Shown here: positions 11,832 to 23,390 of the stretch, one piece after another
Layout of the letters: every line of letters starts with the position of its first letter
How positions within the stretch are numbered: the first letter of the stretch is position 1
Source of the DNA: Camellia lanceoleosa
Taxonomy: Eukaryota > Streptophyta > Magnoliopsida > Ericales > Theaceae
Reading direction: 5' to 3'
Assembly (NCBI GenBank): GCA_025200525.1
Contig: CM045762.1
Span: 121,708,979 to 121,772,978, forward strand
DNA length: 64,000 nt
Made by a program: the position numbers and the translations under genes
The notes under the pieces: model-generated
What the model was told of the DNA's origin: nothing
Databases searched by the model: none
Seen by the model: only the letters and a program-made list of their open reading frames with translations

Positions 11832-12595
11832 TGTAACGCCCCGAAAGAATTACAATAAAATCATCCCACGACAGATATTAAATAATAATAGATGTCTAAA
11901 TATAATGTTTTCTCATTCATAAGGTTTCATCTCTTTACGAAAGTATAACACATGCAGTAATACATTCATAAGTCCTAATCTTGAATCTATAGCATGTGTC
12001 ATAGCAAAAGATATGAAATAAAAGTTAAACAGATATAGTAGTGCCCTATTGGTAAAAACTTTCCAAGACAATACTTAGTTACAACAAAAGTGAGTTTAAA
12101 CTCAATACAAATAAAGCCTTATGTTTGTATAAAATAAATACAACAATAACAAAATAAAAGCTCTTGGCTTCAAGTACTCCCAAGTTATTGCCTTGGCGGA
12201 GGTATATCATCAATACCTGAAAATGATTTTTCACATAGGGTGAGCCAAAGCCTAGTAAAGATACTCTAACACAGTGTATGAATCTTAACAGATTTAAAAG
12301 GTGAATGTATATGCAATGCTCATGCTAAAAACATCTTTTTACATCTCTTTCTAAAAACCATGTAATACCAGTTTATATCACAATTCATGAATCATTTTCT
12401 TTACAATTGAAAATAGGGCAGTGAATACAACACTGGAAATCTGTAGGATGTGTTTGCAAATAGGCTACAAGCACTACCAATTGCCATTTTTACCAGTACT
12501 AACCGGAAGGCTCGACACCTATCCGCAGGAGTTTCTAGACTTTCACCAAAGAGACACAGGCTAATATAATACCACAACTACACTCAATAGTTAGG
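11832..12595 (-). mobile_element. 5' LTR of the degenerate gypsy element, truncated
   Basis: On the minus strand it ends GGGGCGTTACA at 11832 beside the PBS. Its content matches 47310-46690 in inverse orientation (GGCTCACCCTATGTG, CCTCCGCCAAGG and the GGCTTTATTTG region) and 3144-3310. Similarity to the 3' LTR stops near 12590, where a plus-strand element begins, so this LTR was truncated. Confidence 0.75.
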
Positions 12596-12599
12596 TTAA

Positions 12600-13419
12600 T
12601 ATCTTTCACCATGACCTCCTTCCTTCTCGCTACTTCTTAGGGTCATAATCTTTTCCCCATGCGTGTGTAACTGCTAGCAATTGCTTTTTGTTTATAGCAC
12701 CTTGAATAATACTATACTATTATCCATTTTTGAATGCCTTAAGCCAAATTAGTTATCTTATTATATAAAATAGTTAAATTAATACTTAGAAAAGATTATA
12801 ATTAATAAGTTTTAGGGACAAACTTCTATTTAGAAGGGAGATGTGACATCCCAAATATTTAATTAATTTAACAAATTAATTAATTAATTAATTATTTAAT
12901 AATTTTATGTATCTATTTATTTATTTATTAAATTAATTAAATATTTGGGGTGTTACATTTTATATGATTTCTGCACCACATGTCTGTTATATTAAAGTGA
13001 TTTTTGTATTATATTAAAATGATTTATTTATTCGAATCAAACTATTCTCTGTTTAGCTTAAATAATTATCCATGGTGATTTTTGTACCCTTATACTCTCA
13101 GTATAATATTACTTACTTTGCCATGTGTTTATAACTATTAAACACTTTCATGTGAGGAAGCTTAGGGAGGGGAGTTAATTCCTTATTCAAAAGTTAGAAG
13201 TAACAGGACCACTGCGTATGGTAGGCATAAGGCACTTTATAATTATAGTCTAGCTCATGTAAATAAATAAAAGCTCTAATGTATATGTTTTAATTAAATA
13301 AATATTTGGATACTATTTTATTTTACTCCGCTGCATTATTAATTTGTTATGACCTCAGTTTTTGACTTGTCGCGAGATTGCGAGATCTAACCTTTGGGCA
13401 CCGGGTTTGGGTCGTAACA
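12600..13419 (+). mobile_element. 3' end and LTR of another gypsy-like element
   Basis: A polypurine-like end (AGGGACAAACTTC then AGAAGGGAGA at 12832-12841) precedes TGTGACATCCC at 12842. The segment closes with GGGTCGTAACA at 13419, so 12842-13419 looks like a ~580-bp LTR. It opens with a hairpin: TCCCAAATATTTAATTAA near 12848 pairs with its complement near 12930. No coding part remains. Confidence 0.55.
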
Positions 13420-13489
13420 TCGTTAACTCCTTCTTTACGTACCTCTCATATGTTGCTCATTATCTTTACTAGTTGAACTTGCATTCGTG

Positions 13490-13770
13490 ACTCACGTGGG
13501 CACCTTCGAATATAATAATATAATTCGGCAGTACAAAGCCGAATAGAACAATATAATTCGGCACTTTATAGCCGAAATAAATTACTAAATTTGATTGATA
13601 AGTATCAAAAAATTAATTAAGAATCGATATTAAATTATCTAAATAATCTCTTATTTTCGGTCTTAGTGTGTCGAAATAAATTAAATGATTCAGCAGTTGA
13701 TGTCCGAATATATTACAGTAATTCGACACTGGTTGTTCGAGTGAAAACCGTGAAAAGAAAAAAAAAAATT
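13490..13770. repeat. Clustered ATTCGGC/GCCGAAT inverted short repeats
   Basis: Several ATTCGGCA and AGCCGAA motifs in both orientations (13523-13580, then degraded forms to 13745) lie in AT-rich DNA. This resembles the subterminal repeats of a DNA transposon, but I see no clear terminus. Confidence 0.4.
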
Positions 13771-14554
13771 GTGCACGAAAAAACTAATTTGTTCATCACT
13801 AATTTTCCTGTTACATGGCATATTTTTGCCTAAGTTTGAACTTCTATTATTTTGCAACTCTTCCATAACAAAATCAAAAAAAAATTGTGTAACTAATAAG
13901 AAATAATATAAATAATAGATTATAAACGTACATATTAAAGCAATATAAGAGTTGTTATGAGAGTATTGTTTTGTAAGTCATAGAGAAGTATACAGCAAGC
14001 AGAGTGACAATAATGAAAAAAAAACTAAGATTTAGCTTTTTTTAGTCAAAAGGTCTACACTAAGATTTTTTTCTTTTTCAAAAATATGTACATAAATTTT
14101 TTTCATATAATATTGTAGACATTGATAAATGGCTATTATAGTTATTTTAATTTAAAATATAATTATTATTAAAATATTATTTCATTAAATGTGTCTATTG
14201 GCTTGTTTTGGGAAGTTGGTAAAAAGTTAACTTTTAGCTTTTTACCAAGCTTTTTGACTTTTTTGGAAGTGATTTGGGAAGTTAGTAAAAAGCTAACTTT
14301 TTGCTTTTTAGTTTAATATTTATTTATGGTGTCAAATCAAATTAAAATGACCAAAATACCCTTACCCAATATAAGAGATTTATTTTTTTTTCATAGGCCC
14401 TAATTTGTAATTTTAAGGCTGCGTTTTTGGCACTTCCCAAAGGGATTTTGTTACGTTTTTGGCAGCCACGTTTTTGGACATTTTGTCTAAAAACGTGGCT
14501 TTTTACTATGTTCCCAAAATGGCACTAAGTGCGTGAAAATCGAACTACCCATAG
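13771..14554. other. AT-rich non-coding stretch with MITE-like remnants
   Basis: No gene is seen. Around 14199-14530 TTTTGGGAAGTTGGTAAAAAG appears twice in direct orientation, followed by inverted ACTTCCCAAA and an ACGTTTTTGG/CTAAAAACGTGG hairpin. This looks like a degraded foldback element of the TTGGGAAGT type seen elsewhere in the window. Confidence 0.4.
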
Positions 14555-14735
14555 TTTAGGAGTTCACAACCCAGTAACCCAGTTGACTGGTTTAGAGTTC
14601 GACTGAGCTGAGCGGCCTAATCTATGAAGAATGGATAAATGGATCCTCTCTTAACACCTGCAGCTGATTTCATCCTATTCCTTCCTCTAAATGACAATTG
14701 AACGAATAGTGGAGGAGTTCACAATCCATAAGGTT
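14555..14735 (+). repeat. Duplicated copy of the Z-ISO 5' flank
   Basis: This matches 17850-17995: TTCACAACCCAGTAACCCAG, GAGCTGAGCGGCCTAATCT, ATAAATGGATCCTC and GCAGCTGATTTC. It is followed directly by a second partial start, GACAATTGAACGAATAGTGG (near 14692), which also opens the copy at 17832. This is a tandem duplication later split by the solo LTR. Confidence 0.8.
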
Positions 14736-14864
14736 TTCTTTTTCTGGAAACTTTGATGCAGAGAGCTAGTCGATCGGGTGGTCGACCGGTCAATGTAAAT
14801 TTTTGACAAATTATGTCTTGAGGTAGTCATTCGAGAGACATCCGGCCAGACGTTTGGCCGGTTG

Positions 14865-17291
14865 TGTCACGACCCAAACCCGCCCCGAGAAGGTTGGCAT
14901 CGTAACCGGCTAGTAATCCTAGATTACCACAGGCCTTTCTGAACAAAACATAAATAACCGGGGCTCGCGGAAGCGAAAACAAAACACTAGTAGTCCAAAG
15001 AGCTGTGCATTAATATGAACTTACATTTACATGCCAAAAATGTTAATTTACCCGCTACATTACATATCATGTACCATAAGATCATGTACAACGCATAGGC
15101 ATAAGCCACAGATGTAAAACAAAATAAAACTCGCTAACGGCCTTCCAGGCCTAGCCCCAACTTGGAGGCACACAAAACACCAGGTAGGCTTCAAAACGGC
15201 GGCTCGACCAAGACTCCGCCTAGGCTTGGCTCCCAGAATGCTCACCTATAAATACATATATACAAATAATGAACTAAAGCTCAGCAAGTAACATTAACGT
15301 AAAGAGGTTAGTGAACGAACTCCAACTTTTCATAAATCCGTAATAAATCAATCATAATCATAATCATATCAGAACATACATAATGGCATACTCCACAGAA
15401 CATAACATTTGTTGTCCAACGACTAGAGTAACCGGTCCCGGACACCGATTAAACACATACCGAGATCTCGTAACTGGTCATGGGCCTGCATTTTCATGCT
15501 GTCCCCCATGACTCGCTAATCATGGGCCTGCATGTCCATGCCGTCCCCTATGACTTCAAACTATCCATGGATGCCATACTAGATTTGCAAATAGGACGTT
15601 CGTTCACAGAAAACATTATCATTTCAAAATCATACATAACATAGCACTTTGAAACATAGTTCATAATAATATATCTTTACAGAAATGTTACTTACAGTGG
15701 GTTTCCAAAACTGGTTGCACGGTCTTCGAGGTTTGACCTGCAATTATCAACATTATAACACATTTCTTCAATACACATTATCATTAAATCACGTAACTCA
15801 TGCCATTCTATTCTTCCCTTATTTAATTTCATGTTCATGAGATGCCAAATGATGCAAATAACATATAAAAATCATGTAATTCAACTTCCCAAAATTTCCT
15901 GAATATAGGTCCCCGCTTGAGCGCCACTTTGTCCGCTCGAGCGGACTGCACAATTTTCCAAAACTACTGGGAGGTCGATTTTCACGCTCGAGCGGGATTC
16001 CCTCCGCTCGAGCGGACCAAGCAAAATCCGAAATTCTGAAATCTTCCAAAGCTTTAACCCTTCCTTTATCAAAAACAACTTCCCTTTTTGCAAAACCACT
16101 TCAACATTTATGAAATCCAAGTCTCAAAACACTTGATCAACAACTTGAACTAAACATTACAACTTCAATTCAAAGCCCACCTGGATCATAAACAAGATCA
16201 AACCCATGAACTAAGATGAAAAACAATGAACATACACATTAAAGCTTCATTTCTTTACATCCATGGAGGTTCTTCCCCAAACATGCCAATTAAAAAATGA
16301 ATCATAATATTTAAAGCCATGATCTTGAGTTCAACATGTTAGATGCCAAGAGTCAACAATCAATTTCATGAAAATCTTACCTTAAACACTTGGATGGAGA
16401 AGTTTAAACTTGATTTCTCCCTTTTTCTCCTTCTTTCCCTTGCTTTCCTCCCTTCCTCGAATTCTCTCTCTCTCTTTTCCAGATTTTCTTCTCTTTTTGT
16501 TTTGAGTCAAAGAGGGTCAACAATCCTTATCTATATATATTATAAATAAACCATTGTGCCAAAACACTTAAGCCAAACAAGGCCCTTATACTTACTTATA
16601 CATCGGCCTCGTTTGGGAAGTGGCTATTTTAGCAGGCTATTTGGCTTTTTGGCTATTTTAGTAGGCTATTTTAGTTTTGTGTTTGGGAAGATGAGATGAA
16701 TTTTTAGTTGAGTTTTTAGTTGAGTTTTGGTATTGAAAAGTGTGTTGAAATGATGTTTTAATGTAAAATGACAAATTTATCCCTAATTTTTTATTTTTTA
16801 AATTGATATAAAGGGACATAATGGTAATTTTGCCGGTGATATACCAAAAATACTGAAATTTGTGGTAATGTGCCTACACTGTCGATCTTGAAGGCTATAT
16901 ATATATATATATATATTTTTTTTTTTGAAAACCTGTGAACAGTGCCACTTTTTTGCTTATTTCTCAATTTAGGCTATATTAGCCTCACCCACCTCTTCCC
17001 AAACAGCCCCATCATATATAAACAATTGTGTCAACAACTTGAGCCAAACAAGACTTACAAATCAGATAAAATTCAGTCCTCAATTAAATATCCCAAATGG
17101 TTCTAAAAATTCCTGGTATCACATAGGCGTGTTCAATTTCATTTTCCGAATCCATTATGGTTGTCAATTTCAGTCCCGAAGTTGTCATCTCAACAGATAT
17201 TCTTCTAATTCAAACAGATATTCTTCAATTAATTCGTATAAACACATAAGTAATTACTAATAATTACGCCATACATTTTTGGGTCATTATA
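14865..17291 (-). mobile_element. Solo gypsy-type LTR with 5-bp target duplication
   Basis: The left end is TGTCACGACCC (14865). The right end is TTTTGGGTCATTATA (17291), whose complement TATAATGACCC is a one-base-changed TG end. GGTTG flanks both sides (14860-14864 and 17292-17296), a typical 5-bp target duplication. On the minus strand a pyrimidine-rich leader and a splice-donor-like GGTAAG (near 16380) follow as in other gypsy LTRs. CGCTCGAGCG motifs lie at 15912-16015. No internal domain is present. Confidence 0.8.
16605..17010. mobile_element. MITE nested in the solo LTR
   Basis: The terminal inverted repeats are CCTCGTTTGGGAAGTGGCTA on the left and CTCTTCCCAAACAGCCCC on the right. The inside is AT-rich with GGCTATTTTAG repeats and a (TA)n tract at 16897-16916. 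I see no coding capacity. Confidence 0.65.
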
Positions 17292-17296
17292 GGTTG

Positions 17297-17830
17297 TCCG
17301 GTAAATTCACACTCAACGGCTATGCACAGTAAATTGTTGAAATGTGTAAGACATTCTCAATTTAGTAAAAGATTTGAAATATTCTTAATTTGATACAGCT
17401 TTGATGAAATCATTGGAGCTTAAAAAAATATACTTTTTCACCAAATTTAAATTTGGTGACGAATTTGGTTAAAGGTTGAAGATGCCCTTATTGATTTGAG
17501 ATTGATAAATTTGTTGGATATTAAAAGGTAGTTTAGACATTTTATTCTTTTAACTTTAACAGGACTCAAACTTTGACAGGATGTAATGTAATTTCTCAAA
17601 TATCATAGAACAGATTGTCATAAAAGCAAAAGTTATGCTAGGAATTCTAAATGAATTACTGAATATTTTATCAAATTTTTTACATGAGTATGAGATTCAC
17701 ATAAATCATATATATATATATATAAGTCCGACACTTATATAAAAAATTTGATAAAATATTTAATAATTTATTTAAGATCTATAATATTTATCTAAAAGTA
17801 AACCACTGGGTGTCAGTATAATTTCCCAAA
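17297..17830. other. Intergenic, no feature recognised
   Basis: This is AT-rich DNA between the solo LTR and the Z-ISO upstream region. It includes a short (TA)n tract at 17708-17722 flanked by an inverted pair, AAATTTTTTACATGAGT and a TATAAAAAATTTGATAAAAT stretch. No ORF or RNA gene is supported. Confidence 0.4.
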
Positions 17831-18000
17831 TGACAATTGAACGAATAGTGGAGTTCACAACCCAGTAACCCAGTTGATTGGTTTAGAGTTCGGCTGCTGC
17901 GTGACAGTTGAGCTGAGCGGCCTAATCTGTGAAGAAGAGATAAATGGATCCTCCCATATCAGCTGCAGCTGATTTCGTCCTATTCCTCCCTCCAAAATCA
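17831..18000 (+). repeat. Proximal copy of the duplicated Z-ISO 5' flank
   Basis: This is the partner of 14555-14735. It lies 130-300 bases upstream of the Z-ISO start codon, so it probably holds promoter or 5' UTR sequence. It contains a GCTGCTGCGTGACAGTTGAG insertion absent from the distal copy. Confidence 0.75.
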
Positions 18001-18098
18001 CCCACCCTAACGAATCACTCCTTCCAGATTCCCTTTCCCTTTCCCTTTCCCTCTCCCTCCCAAGCATACAAATAAAATAAAGTAACAACCCCCCTGAT

Positions 18099-18126
18099 TC
18101 TATCTCTCTCTCTCTCTCTCTCTCTG
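18099..18126 (+). repeat. (CT)n microsatellite just before the Z-ISO start codon
   Basis: An uninterrupted TC run ends a few bases before ATG at 18130. Pyrimidine-rich leaders are common in plant 5' UTRs. Confidence 0.85.
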
Positions 18127-18129
18127 AAC

Positions 18130-21100
18130 ATGGCGACTTCTCTTCTCCTTTCAAACCCCATCTCTCCCTACTCTCACCTCCCAGCTAATAAATTCAAAAC
18201 CACCTCAAAACTGTTCACTGTTTCAAACCCCTTCAAACCCTCCCAATTCAATTTTTCGCCATTCCTCAGCAATCGCAAACAATTTTCATCGAAGCCTCTG
18301 ACAAGAATACTCTCCCAAATCGACGGACCAACTCCGAGGTCAGTGTTGGAATTGTCTGATGAGGAGGAGGTTGATGATGTTTTGGTGGGCGAGGATTCTG
18401 CGGAATTCGATTTCGCCAAACAGAAGATTTCCTCTTGGATTTCCTTCGCTGCCGTTTTGGGGATTGTTCTGTTTGTACTAGACGTGGCCTGGATCGATAA
18501 CTCTACTGGGTTCGGCAAAGCCTTCATTGATTCTGTTTCCACCATTTCAGAGAGCCATGAGGTTAGTAAGCAAGTTCACATTTTTATTATTTTCGAATTT
18601 CTTGGTAGTATTTGATGATGGTACTAGTTTTATTCTTCTTAGTTCTTGTTTGATTAGAAGGATTGATAGTGAGAGTATTAACAATCCAAAGGATTAGCGT
18701 AGAATTGGTTATTCAATTGGATTAGTGGAATAAATAATCTCTTTCCGTCGTAGATGTTTATTTTGCAATGGATATAGATATATATATATATATATATATA
18801 ATCCCAATAATATGTTTGTTTTGTATTATTAGTTGTAGGATTAAAAACCCGCCAATTTTGTTAGACAGAATGCTCATCAGAATCTAATCCGGACAACAAA
18901 AATTGCAACCAAACACTAGAATGTGAGTCCCATCGATTAATTATCCCAATCCTATGCTATAATTTGTCTAATCAAACTGGCCCTTATATGCCAGTTTATG
19001 GTCGCTGAAAGAGAGAGTAATTATGTGACATCTAAAGTTTACTGAAACACCTACTTAATTTAGACTTGCAACTAGTATTTGGATTAATTGATGAGGTGAG
19101 AATTTAATTTCTTGGTACTGAAAACGGAAACAATTATAAGCATTCAAGAGTGTTGTTATACTGAAAGTAGGTGGGTGCCATGAACCTTGGTGAAGAGAGA
19201 ATGTAGATTGAAGAGTGGATATACAATCCCTTTTTTAAATGGAGGGAATCAAGCGGTGGTGACGAATTTTTGTCAATGGTCACATTTCAAAACTAATGTA
19301 GTGGGAAGAGCAAAATTTGTAGCAGCAAGAACACCATAACTCATCTGCAATTTTGTTAAATCCAAAGATTACTAGAATAATAGGAAAAATATAGAGAATA
19401 AATGTAAAGGAATTCCGTATTATTCATCAACTGGGGAACCCTGAAGCTGTGTTTGGTTGGGAAATTTGGGAAGTGATTTGGAAATGAAAAAGGAAAAAGT
19501 GTGTGAAATTAGGTGAAATATAGATATATTTTATTCACATTTTACCTACCTTTTCTCTTTCCTTTTCCAAATCCCTTCCCAAATCTTCCAACCAAACACA
19601 GCATAAGGCTTTTAATCGGATTTGTTTTTGGACCAAGTAATTGATAATAGAGAACTTTTTAAAAATGGAAAAATTGCAAAATTTAAGCCCTAAATGATGG
19701 AATTTGCCTAAATTCCAGATCCTGATCTCCACGACTTTTATGCAATTCTAAGCCCGTGCTGTGTGGTCCCTACTAATGTTGCTTGCCTTGTTTTTCTACA
19801 TGCCTATTTATGTGTTTTGGAATTGTATGGCCAATCACTCTGCATCAAAAACTATTTGGTATTGTTTTCATTTCTAGTAATTTCTTTTTTTGTGTTTTCA
19901 AAAAACAGTGAAAAAGTTGGAGAAACCCATGATTTTTATCTTTGTGATAATAAAAGTTGTTGAAAATTCTAAAAACAACTTAAAAGTGTTTACTAAAAAA
20001 GGGTTGTTTAAGACAATTTCTTGAAAATATTTTTTTTTGCAAAGTCAAGCAAATTTTTATAGTATAATTTGAGCAATTTTTTAGCAAAATTTTAGACAAA
20101 TTTTTAAAAAAGGGTAAGGGCACATGCATCAAACCCAAGGTTGTCAAAGTCAAGAACCTACATTGGATCATTGGAGGGACTCACAAGATTGGATTGTAGG
20201 ATCAGATTTAGGATGACGCCCAAATAGTGCACATTAATGTGTGTCCTACCAAATAGTAATTCTACATAAACTCTTTTCATATGTGACCTTTTTTCTCTAC
20301 ATTTTAGGCTTTAATTCTAGTCTATACTACCCCAGCCTAATTCATGAAATTCCTGCTATTTGCCTTTTCAAAAATCAAGCATGACTAAATTTCACTGCAA
20401 ATCCACTTTTAGGAAGCATTTGGCCAAGTTTTCTGAAATTGTCATGGGTCAGAAGCGGTTTCATAATAGAGGAACTTAGCCCATTGGAACTTGAATTGAA
20501 TTGATTTGGAATATATTTTACTTGATATCTTGTCAAGGTTACTGATAAATGTGATCTGATCCTTGTTTAGAACAACTCGTTCCATCATCTTCTCTTTTGC
20601 TTCTTATGATTGATGAAGGCAATACAATTAGGATACTTAAAAAACAGGATCAAGAATCTGGCTTGGTGCTGAAAATTTACCAGTATGCTAAATGGATTCT
20701 GTTGTTCTTCCCTCTCATGCTTTATGCTGGAACTTCACAAAGTAACTGTGATTCTATTTATACATGCTTATGAGGGTTTTAATTTCCATGCTACATATTG
20801 TAATAATCAAAAGGATTTGTTGCTATGTGTTTATCTTTACCAGTTGGTTTTTGTATTAGAGGATGCAGTATCCTATTTTGTTTTTTGTAATCTGTAGATT
20901 TATGAAAGCTGAGCCTGTAAACATTCTTCTGCAGGTTGTGATGTTTACGCTTACTCTCATTTTTGCCATTGTCCACAGTGGCTTGGCTAGTTTCAGAGAT
21001 AAGGGTGAGAAACTCATTGGAGAACGTGCTTTCCGTGTTTTGTTTGCGGGGTTATCTCTTCCGTTGGCTCTTAGTACAGTTGTGAGTTCTCAACCCTTTA

Positions 21101-23390
21101 TTATGTCTGGAAGATCGTACAAATGTTTAGTGTTTCCTTGAATTTATGGCCTTATGAAGTCTTTTCATCTTATTTTATTTTATTTAATGTTTAAACCAGT
21201 TTGATTGGTGTTTCACTTATTTGTGATTCAGGTATACTTCATTAACCACAGATATGACGGTCTGCAGTTGTGGCAGCTGCAAAGTGTTCCTGGATTACAT
21301 CAAGTTGTGTGGCTCTCTAATTTTGTTTCCTTCTTTTTCCTCTATCCTTCAACCTTTAATTTGTTAGAGGTAGCGGCTGTTGATAAGCCTAAAATGCATC
21401 TTTGGGAGACAGGTATCATGAGAATAACCAGGCACCCACAGGTATATAATCCATCACCTTTATCTAAAATGTCCATTTACTATTCTGACTAGTCTTATCT
21501 TGAGCATTTAGAGGAAACATGTGAATGTATAAAACCAGATTTGTCTTAGGCAAGGTTGATGGCTTTGGATCATAGCTTTTGTTTACTGCTGGTGCCGGGG
21601 ATTACAAGCAATGTTTTGAAAACTAGACTAGACTAGCCAGTTTGACTGGTCTAGCTTCCGGTCTGGATTAACCCCTGAATGCATTTTAGATTCAAAATGG
21701 GCTATTTTTGTAAACCTGGCTAGCACGACAGTTGAACCGGCTAAGCTTTTGAACCAAAAGCTGGTTCAACAAACCGGAAAGCTTCTACGTTGCTTAGATC
21801 ATTGCCAAACATTGAAAAAAGCTTCTCTAGGGGGGTTCAAACACAGAACCCGTCATAGTAGTAGTGTGCTTCAACCACTAAATTATCTCACCACTAATAT
21901 TAGTTACATATATATTATGTATTATGCATTCAATATATTTTCTCTCCAAACACCAAGTATAATTAATTTGTTTACAAGCAATCAATATAAATATATAGTA
22001 TATATAAACATAGATATTCAGTAAACATATATGTATCTTGAAATATAAAAATCGTTTAAATGAATGTCTTGTTACTTATTTTTTATTTAAATATAATTTT
22101 TAATATATTGATGAGAATTGTGACATCACGGTTCAATTCTACTTTACTTGATGGTTGAACTGGTGACCCTTGACCCAGTCCTTTCCCAATTTTAACAACA
22201 GTCCATGCTTTAGAACATTGATTACAAGAATGTTTAAAATATTTGGTTACATGAATAGTTCAAAAAATTGTCATTTATTTGGTTCTGTTTCATATTTCTC
22301 TATGAAATATCCTTTTGGCTAGGAATGTGGATGATACAATGAAAGTTATTTTCTTAGACTATGTTGGTATCACATTTACTGAAATAATGGGAATCTATGG
22401 AAGAATTGAGCTTCCTTTTGTTTTTTGTTTTTTGTTTTGTTTTGTTTTGTTTTTTTTTTTATGGTGGTTTCTTTCTTTTTCTTTTTCTTCTCATTCTTCA
22501 ATCATAATACATCAATCTATAGTTCACTGTATGGACCATCCACCAAAGTTTCCAGAACATTGACGAACAAGGGAAAAAGAAAAGTAGTTAAAAAAAAAAT
22601 AAAAATAAAAAATTAAGGAGGATAGGTTCAATATTCTGGTCAATGGATAAGGTTTCCAGTTTGCTATAAAAGTGGTTTTTGGATGGCTGGTGGACATATA
22701 AGTCTTTTTTTTTGTTTTTTCGGTTCAATTGTGCTTGATGTCTTAACTATCATCCTCCTATGAGTGAAGTTGGTGTTTAGTATTATTATTATCTTAGTGG
22801 AGGAAGCCCTGATGATCTTTGTAATGCGATGGTGTTGATTCGTTATAGGTGCTAACAAAAATAAAATTTAAAAATTCGATTAATTTTATTAATTTCTGCA
22901 TGGTGTCCAAAACCTTCCTTTGTTGTGGCATGTCAATAAGGGACTCTCTCTCTCTCTCTCTCCCCCCCCCCCCCCCCCCCCCCCTCATTTTTGTAAGTTG
23001 CCCAATAATGTTTTTTATTCTTTTTGTTAATTTATTTGTTTATTTTTCCTGCAGATGGTTGGGCAGGTGATGTGGTGCTTGGCTCACACAATCTGGATTG
23101 GGAACTCTGTTGCAGCAGCAGCCTCCATTGGCCTGATAGGACACCATCTGTTTGGTGTTTGGAATGGAGACAGGAGGCTAGCTATACGATATGGTGAGGC
23201 CTTTGATGTTGTGAAGAGCCGAACAAGCGTTATTCCATTTGCAGCCATCCTCGATGGTCGACAAAAGTTGCCCAAAGACTACTACAAAGAATTCATTCGA
23301 TTGCCATATTTATCAATCACTGCATTGACTTTAGGCGCATATCTGGCTCATCCACTCATGCAGGCCGCCAGTTTTCGGCTTCACTGGTAG
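18130..23390 (+). CDS. Z-ISO: 15-cis-zeta-carotene isomerase, chloroplastic (four exons)
   Basis: Exons are 18130-18561, 20935-21081, 21232-21441 and 23055-23390. All introns are GT-AG in phase 0, giving 374 residues, close to the ~367 of the Arabidopsis enzyme. Residues 1-60 are Ser/Thr/Pro-rich without strong acidic content, as in a chloroplast transit peptide. An acidic linker ([15 protein letters not shown]) follows, then the NnrU-type membrane domain with several hydrophobic segments (the first at about 98-118). Conserved histidines are seen at 158 ([10 protein letters not shown]), 261 (RITRHPQ) and 274 (CLAHTIWIG). In the family, histidines ligate the haem b required to isomerise the 15-cis bond of zeta-carotene in plastid membranes. 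Introns carry MITEs, but the frame is uninterrupted. The start is the first ATG after the CT-rich leader. Confidence 0.95.
18640..18990. mobile_element. MITE-like element in Z-ISO intron 1
   Basis: CTTGTTTGATTAGAAGGATT near 18643 is inverted as TTTGTCTAATCAAACTGGCC near 18963. The interior is AT-rich with a (TA)n run at 18778-18800. No coding capacity is seen. Confidence 0.55.
19446..19602. mobile_element. Short foldback MITE in Z-ISO intron 1
   Basis: GCTGTGTTTGGTTGGGAAAT at 19446 is matched by the inverted form ending CCAACCAAACACAGC at 19602. The pairing continues inward (TTTGGGAAG with CTTCCCAAA). The 157-bp element is almost entirely stem. Confidence 0.8.
21605..22215. repeat. Repetitive insertion in Z-ISO intron 3
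   Basis: The ends carry related inverted sequence (AATGTTTTGAAAAC on the left, CCCAATTTTAACAACAG on the right). Inside are repeated CCAGTTTGACTGG and TGGTTCAAC/GTTGAAC motifs. It is probably a non-autonomous DNA element. Class uncertain. Confidence 0.45.
22946..22984. repeat. (CT)n plus poly-C tract in Z-ISO intron 3
   Basis: A TC run at about 22946-22962 leads into a run of more than 20 C, about 70 bases before the exon-4 acceptor. The run length may be unreliable because homopolymers of this size are hard to sequence. Confidence 0.8.

Noticed and set aside
18174..18545. 123-residue minus-strand frame opposite Z-ISO exon 1
   Set aside because: A shadow of the real coding exon with no similarity of its own.
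22794..23070. Frames across the poly-C/poly-G tract
   Set aside because: Low-complexity Pro, Gly and Arg/Glu runs inside Z-ISO intron 3.
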